Shown here: piece by piece, positions 7,653-16,366 of the stretch
Layout of the letters: each line of letters opens with the position of its first letter
Numbering within the stretch: position 1 is the stretch's first letter
Assembly (NCBI GenBank): GCA_937899785.1
Contig: CALCCG010000118.1
Span: forward strand, 1 to 33,314
Direction: 5' to 3'
DNA length: 33,314 nt
Origin: an uncultured Erythrobacter sp.
Lineage (GTDB): Bacteria > Pseudomonadota > Alphaproteobacteria > Sphingomonadales > Sphingomonadaceae
Notes under the pieces: model-generated
What the model was told of the DNA's origin: nothing
The model's database searches: none
Seen by the model: the letters and a program-made list of their open reading frames with translations, nothing else
Position numbers and translations under genes: made by a program

Positions 7653-9739
7653 TGGGTCAACCTCAGCGCCGCAATGCGTTGCGCAATCTCTTCAAATGTC
7701 TCGCTAAGCTCGGTGGAATCATCCGCCACGAAGGCGCGACCCGGCGTCGCGCAGTCGGACAGGTTTTCGGTCAATTCCGTACCGAAGGCGACAACCCAGA
7801 CCGAGATGTTTTCCTGGCGTGCGAGTCGGCACGCGGCTTGAAAGCGTTCGGCGTGCGCGGTGTTCAGGTTGTTCCAGTTGCCGCCGGCCACTCGGCGGGT
7901 CCACCGCTCGAGACCATACATGCCATAAACCTCCCAGTTAGGGGCAAGGAGGCCATCGGTCATGAACACAATGTGTCGCGCAATCGCGTCGCCGTTAGGA
8001 GCCGCTGCGTTGCTGCTAGAGAAGATACCGTTGGGTGAGATGAATCGCGCACCCCAGAGCATGCCAATGTCGTGATAGGTGTTGCTGCGACCCTGCAGAC
8101 TGTCGACATAGGCCTGAAGATCAGAGCGAGAGATGTCGGTAAGGCGAAACGCCTCTTTCGGGCAAGAATAGCCGGGGCGCGACTGGTCGACGATGTCACC
8201 ATTGGCGTTGACCCGCTCCGACTCGGCGACATCGTTGAGAGTAATCGACCCATTATTTTTGTTCGTGCTCGTTGTTTCGGAAATCCCGCTCCCGTTGCGC
8301 CGCTCCCAAACGAGATTCTTGACAACGGGTTTCCAGCGCTCCGCTTGTGTCGAAGGCACCAGGTTGATGTTCATGTCGAGAGCGCCGGAGGGGATCGGAT
8401 CGAAATTGGTGGTAGCAACGGTATCCGCCTCTTCGATGCAGCCGTCCCAGGTCTGGGTCGCCATGTTCCCACTGCCGCCGATAGGAACACTGACTTGGGG
8501 AGTGCTATCATAGAGCGTGGTCAGATCGACGGATTCCCAGCCAGCTGGGCTGCCAGCGGGGTTATCACCGCCAGGAGGGCTCGCGGTATCAACCTGTCCG
8601 TAAACCCACTCAACAAACTCAATGCCACCGGACTGGAGCTCCTCGACCTCAGCGAAGGTTACGTCGGCTTTGAACTCGGTGACTTCCCAGCCATATCGGC
8701 AACGCCCATCGCTAGAACGGTAGTCATAGCCACCCACTCCATTGCGCAACGTTTCATTGTCGTCATCGTACACCGTGTAACGGAAGTTGCCCTCGACATA
8801 CTGATCGTCTTCGCCCTGGTGGGTGCCGAGCGTTGAAACCATTTCATTTTCGTAGCTGGCCGGGGCAAGCGCTGCGCATGTGCTTTCAGAACCGACGTAA
8901 TCCGTTTCGAAGTCGTAATAGGGTTCCTGAATATCGTAGGGTTCACCGACCTCGAGGATCTGCTCACCGATATCCACCCATTCTTCGGTGTTCTCGAATA
9001 CCGCCCAACGCGATTCAAAGACGGCTTCGCTCGCCATCCAAGAAGAGTTTTCCGCAACGATGGCATCGCCCACATTCACATTTGATGCGTAGGGCACCAT
9101 GCCGTAGCGCACTTGCGCCTGCGGCGAGGTGGAGGCTTCGACCGTGTCGTAAAAGGTCATCACCGCCGAGCGAAGACCGATCATTTTGGCCCCTGCGTCC
9201 TCAGAATTCCCGCAGTTACCACCGGTGGGATTGTCCGGCGCGCAATTCATGGAGCCCGTGACGTCGACCACAAACATGATGTCGGTGTTGGAAATGTTGA
9301 TGTCCGCGGTGCAGCTAACCGACAAGTCGAACTGTCCGTAGCCGAAAATGCCCATCAAGCTTGTCGGGAGCGTGCCCGAGGCTGTGCCGTTCACTTCCCC
9401 AGCTTGCGTACCAACATAGGTGCGCGCTTGGCCGGTCATGCCAAACATGCCGGTTTCGAAGTTCTGATCGTAGAAATTCTCACCAATCGTCTTGTGCGCG
9501 TTTGTGAACGTGTCGTCCGCCATGGCCCGACGCGCGGCGAGAGCGCCTGCGTCGCACGCCGCCTGCATCCGGGTCTCAGCCATGTAGAAGCGGCTTGCAT
9601 CCACAGCGCCTCCAATCATTGCGAGCAGCGGAACCATTGCCGCAGCGCCGATTGCAATCGTGTTCGCTGACGCGTCGCTCAGGAGTTCTTTGAAAAAACC
9701 GCCTTGAAACTGGCCTGTCACATTGATTGGTTGATCCAT
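7649..9739 (-). CDS. TadG-like protein with von Willebrand factor A domain
   Basis: 696 residues. The N-terminus has a membrane segment around 27-48 (ANTIAIGAAAMVPLLAMIGG) followed by VDASRFYMAETRMQAACDAGALAARRA, the standard Tad/TadG-like opening. A vWA domain begins near 152 with DIMFVVDVTGSMN; Asp159, Thr161 and Ser163 fit the metal-ion-dependent adhesion motif (D-x-T/S-x-S), and a later MTDG supplies the expected second metal Asp. An insertion of several hundred residues rich in Glu, Tyr and Asp lies inside the vWA domain. The domain returns near the C-terminus with SVWVVAFGTELTENLSDCATPG. The start at ATG 9739 has AAGGAC about 7 nt upstream; the frame is open further upstream, but that part would cover the divergent promoter region. 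It heads the operon with the two TadE-like genes and probably acts in surface attachment. Confidence 0.85.
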   Translation of the reverse strand: MDQPINVTGQFQGGFFKELLSDASANTIAIGAAAMVPLLAMIGGAVDASRFYMAETRMQAACDAGALAARRAMADDTFTNAHKTIGENFYDQNFETGMFGMTGQARTYVGTQAGEVNGTASGTLPTSLMGIFGYGQFDLSVSCTADINISNTDIMFVVDVTGSMNCAPDNPTGGNCGNSEDAGAKMIGLRSAVMTFYDTVEASTSPQAQVRYGMVPYASNVNVGDAIVAENSSWMASEAVFESRWAVFENTEEWVDIGEQILEVGEPYDIQEPYYDFETDYVGSESTCAALAPASYENEMVSTLGTHQGEDDQYVEGNFRYTVYDDDNETLRNGVGGYDYRSSDGRCRYGWEVTEFKADVTFAEVEELQSGGIEFVEWVYGQVDTASPPGGDNPAGSPAGWESVDLTTLYDSTPQVSVPIGGSGNMATQTWDGCIEEADTVATTNFDPIPSGALDMNINLVPSTQAERWKPVVKNLVWERRNGSGISETTSTNKNNGSITLNDVAESERVNANGDIVDQSRPGYSCPKEAFRLTDISRSDLQAYVDSLQGRSNTYHDIGMLWGARFISPNGIFSSSNAAAPNGDAIARHIVFMTDGLLAPNWEVYGMYGLERWTRRVAGGNWNNLNTAHAERFQAACRLARQENISVWVVAFGTELTENLSDCATPGRAFVADDSTELSETFEEIAQRIAALRLTQ

Positions 9740-9864
9740 GCGATGATAGTCCTTCTGGCACGGCCCCGCGCTCCCTGGCGGCGGAAACCTCGACGAGATG
9801 GTCTGACCTATAACCCGCCGCTGGTAACCGAAATCCGAAGCTATGTGGTTAAGAAGGCGTAAAG

Positions 9865-9881
9865 GTTGTTTCGCGAACAAC
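9865..9881. promoter_or_regulatory. Inverted repeat in the divergent promoter region
   Basis: A 17-nt imperfect palindrome (GTTGTT, TCGCG, AACAAC; the inner TTCGCGAA is a perfect palindrome) lies between the divergent tadG-like and synthase-like genes, in a region of about 217 nt. It could be an operator for either gene. No regulator gene is adjacent, and no clear -35/-10 pair could be fixed on either strand. It may be chance. Confidence 0.3.
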
Positions 9882-9956
9882 GATGCCAGAACCGACAGTT
9901 TGCGCGCTGGACGTAGCTTGACTAATCACCGCAAGGCTAAGCAAACGGCGGCGTTC

Positions 9957-10619
9957 ATGTCACTCTCACCATCCGAAGATCTTGCCGACGAAGCGCTCCT
10001 TGCGATCGCCTATACCCCTCCAATTATGCGCGACGCGTTAACTATACTTCTTGAGTTTGATATGCGTTTGGGGCGGATCGTTTCGGCGACAAGCGAACCG
10101 ATGTTGGGCCAGATGCGGCTTGCCTGGTGGCGCGACACATTAGGTATCCCTGTCAGCGATCGACCGGTTGGTGATCGGGTGATGGACGGCCTGGGGAGGG
10201 CGTGGTGCGGCGGTGAAGCCGCGCTCATTGCGCTGATCAATGGATGGGAACTTATGCTTAGCGAACCTCCGCTATCCGCTGATGCCGCGCTTGGATACGC
10301 CAATGGGCGCGCGGCGGGCCTTGCGGCCCTTGCGCAAATGATGGGCGGCGATGCTGAGACACACACGAACATCGAGGCTGCGGGGCGAATCTGGGCTCTG
10401 GCCGACGCGGCGAGCCACGTGGCACACGATACCGAGCGAGCGATGCTTCTCGACTTGGCGGCGACCGCGCCGCGCCCTGGGCGGATATCTGCGCCGTTTA
10501 AGGGAATTGCGGTCCTTGCTGCCCTTAGCGAGCGCTCGCTCAAATCCGGTGGTGCGCCTCTCATGGACGGCCGGGGCGCGGCGCTCGTCGCGCTACGCGC
10601 TGGCTTGTTAGGTCGCTGA
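9957..10619 (+). CDS. Squalene/phytoene synthase-like protein lacking the catalytic Asp motifs
   Basis: 220 residues from ATG 9957. The region IMRDALTILLEFDMRLGRIV then EPMLGQMRLAWWRD (47-60) matches the fold start of the squalene/phytoene synthase family, in the style of the NDUFAF6/COG1562 branch (x-L-x-Q-x-R-L-x-W-W-R-D). The two Asp-rich motifs that bind the Mg-diphosphate of prenyl substrates in true synthases are not evident: where the second should fall the sequence reads GRIWALADAASHVAH. The protein is also shorter than phytoene synthases (about 300 residues or more). It may therefore be a non-catalytic or divergent member, perhaps linked to respiratory complex assembly as NDUFAF6 is in mitochondria; that is inference. 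The frame is open upstream of 9957, but that part overlaps the promoter region and an ATG fits better. Confidence 0.7.
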   Translation: MSLSPSEDLADEALLAIAYTPPIMRDALTILLEFDMRLGRIVSATSEPMLGQMRLAWWRDTLGIPVSDRPVGDRVMDGLGRAWCGGEAALIALINGWELMLSEPPLSADAALGYANGRAAGLAALAQMMGGDAETHTNIEAAGRIWALADAASHVAHDTERAMLLDLAATAPRPGRISAPFKGIAVLAALSERSLKSGGAPLMDGRGAALVALRAGLLGR

Positions 10620-10668
10620 AAGACGCTATGTTTTGGCTCTTGCGGTGATGGCGAAAGGGCCTGGCGCG

Positions 10669-11139
10669 ATGCGACAGACAATTCTCGGAGTGTTCGTTGG
10701 GCTGATCCTGGCTGGCGTGGGCGTTTTCTGGTGGCAAGGGCAGGCGCAAGTTGAAGTGCTCGCCCCGCCGCCGCCAGAACCTGAAGAGCCTGCGCCCGCA
10801 GGGGATGAGTTGCCGATCGCGGATCCCGCTGACCTTGAGGGACCCGAGCCACCCGAGGCCAGCGATTTGACCCGCGAAGAGAAGCGCTTCTTCCGTTATG
10901 ATCGCGATCGCGACCGCATCATCACCCGCAACGAAATGCTCTCGACCCGGTCCGACGCGTTTCGCAAGCTCGATGTCGACGGCAACAACCTGCTGACCTT
11001 CGAGGAGTGGGCGGTGACGACTGTCAACCGCTTTGAGGGCGCAGACGGCAATGGCGATGACAAGCTGACTCCTGCGGAATTCGCAACCACGGCGCCCAAG
11101 CCGAAGAAGCCCAAGCCAACTCCCGCCTGCGCCTGCTGA
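10669..11139 (+). CDS. Membrane-anchored three-EF-hand protein
   Basis: 156 residues from ATG 10669, which has GAAAGGG about 9 nt upstream; ATG 10648 in frame would add 7 residues. One N-terminal membrane helix (QTILGVFVGLILAGVGVFWW) is followed by a Pro/Glu-rich linker and then three 12-residue EF-hand loops: one starting DRDRDRIITRNE, one DVDGNNLLTFEE and one DGNGDDKLTPAE, each with Asp at loop position 1 and Glu at position 12. The C-terminus is Lys/Pro-rich and ends in Cys-Ala-Cys. It is predicted to be a periplasm-facing calcium sensor or buffer anchored in the inner membrane; no enzyme domain is present. The stop codon abuts the trmFO stop codon on the other strand with no spacer. Confidence 0.85.
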   Translation: MRQTILGVFVGLILAGVGVFWWQGQAQVEVLAPPPPEPEEPAPAGDELPIADPADLEGPEPPEASDLTREEKRFFRYDRDRDRIITRNEMLSTRSDAFRKLDVDGNNLLTFEEWAVTTVNRFEGADGNGDDKLTPAEFATTAPKPKKPKPTPACAC

Positions 11140-12510
11140 TCAGGCCGCTACGGCCTCGCGCGTTGCGGCGAGCCAGTTCGACAAATCGACCTTGGCGCGG
11201 TTCGTATAGGCTTCTTTGCGCTGTTTCTTTTTGACCTCATGCAAAGGGGGAAAAAGCCCGAAATTGACGTTCATGGGCTGAAAGGTTGCTGCCTCGGCGT
11301 CCCCCGTGATGTGGCTCAGGAGAGCGCCAAGGGCGGTGGAGGCGGGGAGGGGCTTCCAATCACGCGCGCCCAGCTCGCACGCGGCCATGATTCCCGCGAC
11401 CAGTCCGATCGCTGCGCTTTCGACATAACCCTCGCAGCCGGTCACTTGCCCGGCAAAGCGGATATGCGGCGCGGCTTTCAAGCGAAGTTGGCGATCTAGG
11501 ACTTCGGGAGAGTTAAGGAAGGTGTTGCGGTGCAGACCACCCAGACGGGCAAACTCTGCCTTTTCAAGACCGGGTATTGTGCGGAACAGCTCGACCTGCG
11601 CGCCGTATTTCAACTTGGTCTGAAAGCCAACCATGTTCCACAAAGTGCCCAGCTTGTTGTCCTGGCGCAGCTGCACCACAGCGTAGGGCCAGCGGCCCTG
11701 AGGATGTTCTTCTGTGGTGTCGTAAGGGTTATCCAGCCCCACTCCTTTCATCGGGCCATAGCGCAGCGTCTCCACGCCGCGCTCGGCCATCACTTCGATC
11801 GGCATGCACCCATCGAAATAGGGCGCGTCCTTTTCCCACTCCTTAAACTCGCCTTTCTCGCCTTCGATAAGCCCAGCGTGAAAGGCGAGGTACTGCTCCT
11901 TGGTCATAGGGCAATTGATGTAATCGCCGTCTTCGTTGGAGGCTTCGGTTGTCTTGTTCCAGCGCGACTGGATCCAGCACTTCGACATGTCGATGCTGTC
12001 GCGGTGGACGATGGGGGCGATCGCGTCGAAGAAGGCAAGGCGTTCTTCGCCGGTAGCTTTGACGACGCTCTGCGCAAGGCTGGCCGCGGTTAGCGGGCCA
12101 GTTGCGACAATTGTGAGGCCGCTGTCGGGCAGGGTGTCCACGCGCTCGCGCACAATCTCGATATTGGGGTGTTCGCCCAGGGCTTTCTGCACTTCGTCCG
12201 AAAACACATCGCGATCCACCGCCATAGCGCTGCCCGCAGGCACTCGCGCCACTTCGCCTGCGCGCATCACGATAGAATCGAGCGCCCGCATTTCGTAGTG
12301 AAGGAGCCCGACCGCGTTTTTGGTGTCATCGTCGGACCGAAAAGAGTTTGAGCAGACCAGTTCCGCCAAACCATCGGTCTGGTGAGCCGGGGTCATCTCG
12401 CCCGAGCCTCGCATCTCCGACAGGCGCACTTTCGCGCCTCGCTGCGCGAGTTGCCAAGCGGCTTCGGACCCGGCTAGCCCGCCGCCGATAATGTGAACGT
12501 CGTGTTGCAT
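11140..12510 (-). CDS. trmFO: tRNA (uracil-5-)-methyltransferase, folate/FAD-dependent
   Basis: 456 residues. TrmFO makes 5-methyluridine at position 54 of tRNA using methylenetetrahydrofolate and FADH2. Seen: an N-terminal FAD Rossmann motif ([14 protein letters not shown], 7-20) and Cys53 in the conserved [11 protein letters not shown], matching the Cys53 implicated in Bacillus TrmFO. A second Cys235 in [14 protein letters not shown] matches the Cys226 region. The folate-side signatures [11 protein letters not shown] and QLRQDN are also present. The length is near the family norm (about 435-470). The start is ATG 12508-12510. It is transcribed toward the EF-hand gene and its stop touches that stop; no intrinsic terminator is visible. 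Confidence 0.97.
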   Translation of the reverse strand: MQHDVHIIGGGLAGSEAAWQLAQRGAKVRLSEMRGSGEMTPAHQTDGLAELVCSNSFRSDDDTKNAVGLLHYEMRALDSIVMRAGEVARVPAGSAMAVDRDVFSDEVQKALGEHPNIEIVRERVDTLPDSGLTIVATGPLTAASLAQSVVKATGEERLAFFDAIAPIVHRDSIDMSKCWIQSRWNKTTEASNEDGDYINCPMTKEQYLAFHAGLIEGEKGEFKEWEKDAPYFDGCMPIEVMAERGVETLRYGPMKGVGLDNPYDTTEEHPQGRWPYAVVQLRQDNKLGTLWNMVGFQTKLKYGAQVELFRTIPGLEKAEFARLGGLHRNTFLNSPEVLDRQLRLKAAPHIRFAGQVTGCEGYVESAAIGLVAGIMAACELGARDWKPLPASTALGALLSHITGDAEAATFQPMNVNFGLFPPLHEVKKKQRKEAYTNRAKVDLSNWLAATREAVAA

Positions 12511-12583
12511 AATGGCGCGAGAGGTAGTTGCGTGTTAGCGCTCGCGCAAGGGCAGGCCTAGCCCGACAAGGAGGGAACAACAC

Positions 12584-13258
12584 GTGCCGAACGCCGGGCG
12601 GAGCCGCGCTCTGATTGAACATAGGCCTTGGCTGCTCGCCAGCCTCGTGGCGGGGATCGGATATTACTTCCTTTGGAATAACCCCGTGGGAGGGTTCTGG
12701 CTGATCCTGCTCAAGGGCAGCGGCGCGGGCTTTTTAGCGGTGTATGCGGTGCGCCGCACGCAGGGCGTGGATGGCGCAATCCTCACTGTTGCGCTCGCAC
12801 TGAGCGCGATCGCCGACATGGCGCTGGAGATCAACTTCGAGGTGGGCGGAGCGTTGTTCTTTGCCGCGCACTGCGTTTTGATCGCGCTGTTTGTGCGCAA
12901 CGCGAGACCCCAGCCTGTGGCGAGCCAGGTTGCCTGCGCGCTCACCCTTATGGCTGGTACACCCATCGTCTCGTTTTTCCTCAGCGGGCGGCTCGACATC
13001 GCGCTGTATTCGACCAGTCTTGGAGCGATGGCAGGCGCGGCTTGGCTAAGCCGCTTTCCGCGGTACCGCGTAGGCCTTGGCGCCGTACTCTTCATCCTCA
13101 GCGACTTGCTGATCTTCAGCCGGATAGGTGCTATCGATCTTGGACCGTTGCCCGATATCTTTGCGTGGCCGACCTATTTCGCCGCGCAGATCATGATAGC
13201 GACCGGAGTCGTCCAGACTCTGCGCGCAGACACTCCGCAAACTCAAAGAACACCCTAG
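12584..13258 (+). CDS. YhhN-family membrane protein (lysoplasmalogenase-like)
   Basis: 224 residues, mostly hydrophobic with about seven or eight membrane helices. The paired motifs ALALSAIADMALE and GAVLFILSDLLIF (small residues then S-D or A-D followed by hydrophobic residues) are the signature of the YhhN family, whose animal relative TMEM86 hydrolyses lysoplasmalogen. Activity in this bacterium is not shown. The start is GTG at 12584, supported by a strong AAGGAGGG about 8-10 nt upstream; no ATG in frame fits. The stop overlaps the gyrA stop on the other strand within the sequence CTAG. Confidence 0.82.
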   Translation: MPNAGRSRALIEHRPWLLASLVAGIGYYFLWNNPVGGFWLILLKGSGAGFLAVYAVRRTQGVDGAILTVALALSAIADMALEINFEVGGALFFAAHCVLIALFVRNARPQPVASQVACALTLMAGTPIVSFFLSGRLDIALYSTSLGAMAGAAWLSRFPRYRVGLGAVLFILSDLLIFSRIGAIDLGPLPDIFAWPTYFAAQIMIATGVVQTLRADTPQTQRTP

Positions 13259-16056
13259 TCTTTGAGCGCTCCGTCGTCCTCACCCGTTTCCTGATTGCCT
13301 CCGGCCGCGTCGTCCTCACCGGTTTCTTCGATCCGGGCGACGCTCACAATCTGTTCGTTATCCGCAACGTTGAAGAGGCGGTTGCCTGAGGACCCACGGC
13401 CATAGATCGCCCAGCCTTTGAGCTCATCAAAGCCGTTTTCAACGAGGTGGCGGAAATCGACGCTAAGGCGGATTAGCTTGCCCTGATCGGTGACCAGCAT
13501 GATCTGATCACCGTGGGTGACCGGGAAGCTCGCTACAACTGGGCCGTTTCGGTCTTTCTCCGATGGTTCGCCGATATTGACCACGCCCTTGCCGCCGCGC
13601 CCGGTGACGCGGTATTCAAAGCTGGAGCTGACCTTGCCATAGCCGTTTGCGCAGATCGTTAGGATGAACTGCTCTTTCTTGGCCATTTCGGCCATGCGCT
13701 CTTGGCTGAGCTCTGGGGTAGCCTCGTTGTTCTTCCACGGCGCGGCGCGCAGATATTGCTCGCGTTCTTCCACTGTTGTGCCCGTTTGGTTCAGCACGGC
13801 GAGGCTGACCACTTCGATCTCGCCTTTGGGGCCCATACCTTGGACACCGATACCGGTGCGGCTCTTGGTCTCGCGCGCTGCGGTCGCTTCAAAGCGGATC
13901 GCCTTGGAATTGGTGCTGGCGAGAAAAATCTCCTGGCTTTCGTTCACCAACGCCACGCCGATCAGCTTGTCACCTGACCCTTCGACAAAGCCCATCGCGT
14001 ATTTGCCGCCTGTGGGCACGTTGTAAAACGCTTCCATAGAGTTGCGGCTTACCATACCCTGCTGGGTGGCGAACACGATGCCGAGTCTTTCCCACTCAGC
14101 TTCATCTTCGGGCAGCGGCAAGACGTTGGTGACTTTCTCATCGTCGCCAAGAGGCAGAAGGTTCACCATCGGGCGCCCGCGTGTTTGCGGGCCGCCTTCG
14201 GGCAGCTTCCAGACCTTCAGCCTGTAAACGCGTCCGGTGTTGGTGAAGAACAAGACAGGGTTGTGCGTAGAGGTGACGAACAGTTCTGTGACCGCGTCCT
14301 CATCCTTGGTCGCCATGCCGGCACGGCCCTTGCCGCCCCGCGCTTGCGCACGAAACGTATCGAGCGCGGTGCGTTTGATATAGCCGCCATGAGTGACCGT
14401 CACGACCATATCCTCACGCTCGATCAGGTCTTCATCCTCAAGACCGTCCCAGGCAGGGGCGATCTCGGAAACGCGCGGAGTGGCGTAGGTTGCGCGGACC
14501 TCTTCCAATTCCTCGCGCATAACCGCGTAAAGCTTTACCCGATCAGCAAGTATCGAGAGCAATTCCTCGATTTGAGCGGCGAGTTCTTTGAGCTCATCGC
14601 CGATTTCGTCCCGGCCAAGCGCGGTGAGACGGTGGAGGCGCAGCTCAAGGATTGCCTTTACCTGGCGCTCGGAAAGACGGTACGTGCCGCCCGATTCATC
14701 CGCGGTCGGCTCAATCGCTTCGACCAGCTTGATGTATTGAGCGATTTCACCAATCGGCCATTCTTTTGCGAGCAGCTTGGCCCGCGCTTCAGCGGGGTTT
14801 GCCGCGCTGCGGATCATGGCCACCACTTCGTCCAGATTCGAAACCGCAATGACCAGCCCGAGCAATCGGTGCGCACTCTCGCGGGCTTTGTTCAATTCGA
14901 ACTTGGTCCGGCGCGTGATGACCTCTTCGCGAAAGCCGATGAAACTCTTGATAATTTCACGCAGCGTAAGCGTTTCGGGCCGCCCGCCGCGGATCGCGAG
15001 CATATTAGCCGGGAAGCTCGACTGGGCGGGCGTGTAGCGCCAAATCTGGTTGAGCACCACATCGCTCGAGGCGTCGCGCTTTAAGTCAATGACAACCCGA
15101 ACACCCCGGCGGTTGGTTTCATCGCGAATGTCCGCAATGCCTTCAATCCGTTTGTCCTTTGCCGCTTCCGCAAGCTTTTCGACCAGTCCCGATTTGCCAA
15201 CCTGATAGGGTATGGAAGTCAGCACGATCGATTGGCGGTCGCCGCGCTTGGTCTCAATCTCATGGCGCGCTCGCATCAGAATGGAACCTCGTCCGGTCGT
15301 GTAAGCGGCGCGGCTGCCGCTGGCGCCCAGGATTAGGGGAGCGGTCGGAAAGTCAGGTCCGGGGATGAATTCGATAAGCTCTTCAGACGTAATTGCCGGG
15401 TTCTCAATAAACGCGAGACAGCCGTCGATCACCTCTCCCAGATTGTGGGGTGGCACATTGGTGGCCATGCCGACAGCAATCCCGCCGGCGCCGTTGACAA
15501 GCAGGTTGGGAAAGCGCGCGGGGAGGACCGAAGGCTCTTGCTTGCGGCCATCGTAGTTTTCGACAAAGTCGATCGTGTCTTTGTCGAGATCGTCGAGTAG
15601 CGTTTCAGCAACCCGGGCAAGCCGCGCTTCAGTGTAGCGCATCGAGGCGGGTGGATCGGGGTCCATCGAGCCGAAATTGCCTTGCCCGTCGACCAACGGC
15701 ACTCGCATGGACCAATCCTGCGTCATACGCGCCAACGCGTCATAGATCGCAGCGTCGCCGTGGGGGTGGTAGTCACCCATAACGTCACCCACGATCTTGG
15801 CGCTTTTCACATAGGGTCGACCGGCGACGAAATTGCCGAGCTTGCTGGCAAACAAGATCCGGCGATGCACCGGTTTTAAGCCATCGCGCACATCGGGAAG
15901 CGCGCGCGCCACGATCACGCTCATGGCGTAATCAAGGTAGCTTGTCTTCATCTCATCGACGATATCAACCCGATCAAAGTTTCCGGGTTCGCCAGGTTTG
16001 CCGCCCGGCTCGCCATCGGGGGTATCGGGGTCATCTGGGATGTTTTCGTCGCTCAA
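13255..16056 (-). CDS. gyrA: DNA gyrase subunit A
   Basis: 933 residues. GyrA breaks and rejoins DNA to add negative supercoils together with GyrB. Seen: an N-terminal Asp/Pro/Gly-rich tail (1-30); the entry motif [22 protein letters not shown]; the helix with [12 protein letters not shown] near 98-108; catalytic Tyr141 in MRYTEARL; and a GyrA-box-like QARGGKG at 571-577 at the start of the beta-pinwheel C-terminal domain. The C-terminus ends in an acidic Glu/Asp/Gly tail. The residue aligned with E. coli Ser83 is Ala102, and the Asp87 equivalent is kept (Asp106). The start is TTG: there is no in-frame ATG or GTG between the upstream stop and this TTG, and the product begins MSDE like other GyrAs. 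The protein is longer than E. coli GyrA (875) because of its tails and insertions. Confidence 0.98.
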   Translation of the reverse strand: MSDENIPDDPDTPDGEPGGKPGEPGNFDRVDIVDEMKTSYLDYAMSVIVARALPDVRDGLKPVHRRILFASKLGNFVAGRPYVKSAKIVGDVMGDYHPHGDAAIYDALARMTQDWSMRVPLVDGQGNFGSMDPDPPASMRYTEARLARVAETLLDDLDKDTIDFVENYDGRKQEPSVLPARFPNLLVNGAGGIAVGMATNVPPHNLGEVIDGCLAFIENPAITSEELIEFIPGPDFPTAPLILGASGSRAAYTTGRGSILMRARHEIETKRGDRQSIVLTSIPYQVGKSGLVEKLAEAAKDKRIEGIADIRDETNRRGVRVVIDLKRDASSDVVLNQIWRYTPAQSSFPANMLAIRGGRPETLTLREIIKSFIGFREEVITRRTKFELNKARESAHRLLGLVIAVSNLDEVVAMIRSAANPAEARAKLLAKEWPIGEIAQYIKLVEAIEPTADESGGTYRLSERQVKAILELRLHRLTALGRDEIGDELKELAAQIEELLSILADRVKLYAVMREELEEVRATYATPRVSEIAPAWDGLEDEDLIEREDMVVTVTHGGYIKRTALDTFRAQARGGKGRAGMATKDEDAVTELFVTSTHNPVLFFTNTGRVYRLKVWKLPEGGPQTRGRPMVNLLPLGDDEKVTNVLPLPEDEAEWERLGIVFATQQGMVSRNSMEAFYNVPTGGKYAMGFVEGSGDKLIGVALVNESQEIFLASTNSKAIRFEATAARETKSRTGIGVQGMGPKGEIEVVSLAVLNQTGTTVEEREQYLRAAPWKNNEATPELSQERMAEMAKKEQFILTICANGYGKVSSSFEYRVTGRGGKGVVNIGEPSEKDRNGPVVASFPVTHGDQIMLVTDQGKLIRLSVDFRHLVENGFDELKGWAIYGRGSSGNRLFNVADNEQIVSVARIEETGEDDAAGGNQETGEDDGALKD

Positions 16057-16366
16057 GACATGGTGCCAATTCTACTTGTGTTTTGGGCCGCAGGGGCGCG
16101 CGTTTCTATTTAGTGGCACTAGGCCCCAAGCGCCACTAAGAGCGCGGAACAAATCGTCAATTCTGCCGCCTTTTTCCACATCTGCTGGCGTTTGATTTGC
16201 CGTTGTGCACACAAGGGATCGATTTTCTATTCAAAGCCAGTTCAGCCCGTCTCGGCTAGGAGGAATTGCAAATTGCCGGTAATGGCGTCATGGCGTCAAA
16301 GACAAGTTTTTCGCCAGCGCGCGCAATCGCGCGTGCGGCAATCCACCCCAAGGGAGACCCTCCATC
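16057..16366. other. Intergenic region between divergent gyrA and the exported repeat protein
   Basis: 310 nt with no convincing coding frame. It must hold the gyrA promoter and leader (reading left) and the promoter of the gene at 16367 (reading right). Visible items are the inverted repeat at 16110-16139, a TGTGCACA palindrome at 16204-16211, a purine-rich AGGAGGAATTGC near 16258 not followed by a long frame, and a GCGCG/CGCGC hairpin-like stretch around 16317-16333. I could not fix -35/-10 boxes. Confidence 0.6.
16110..16139 (-). promoter_or_regulatory. Inverted repeat in the gyrA leader
   Basis: TTAGTGGC (16110-16117) and GCCACTAA (16132-16139) form a perfect 8-bp inverted repeat with a 14-nt spacer, about 55-85 nt before the gyrA start. 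Inside and next to it, GGGCC (16085-16089) can pair with GGCCC (16122-16126) as an alternative. It could be an operator or a leader hairpin. There is no T-run, so it is not a standard terminator. Confidence 0.4.

Noticed and set aside
7044..7841. 265-residue plus-strand frame over the TadE-like genes
   Set aside because: It is antisense to three linked genes with clear motifs and has no domain of its own.
10010..10852. 280-residue minus-strand frame across the synthase-like and EF-hand genes
   Set aside because: The product is Arg/Ser/Pro/Ala-rich without a recognisable domain, and it spans two well-supported plus-strand genes.
14185..15084. 299-residue frame on the plus strand inside gyrA
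   Set aside because: It is antisense to the well-conserved gyrA. GC-rich DNA gives long chance frames, and the product has no domain signature.
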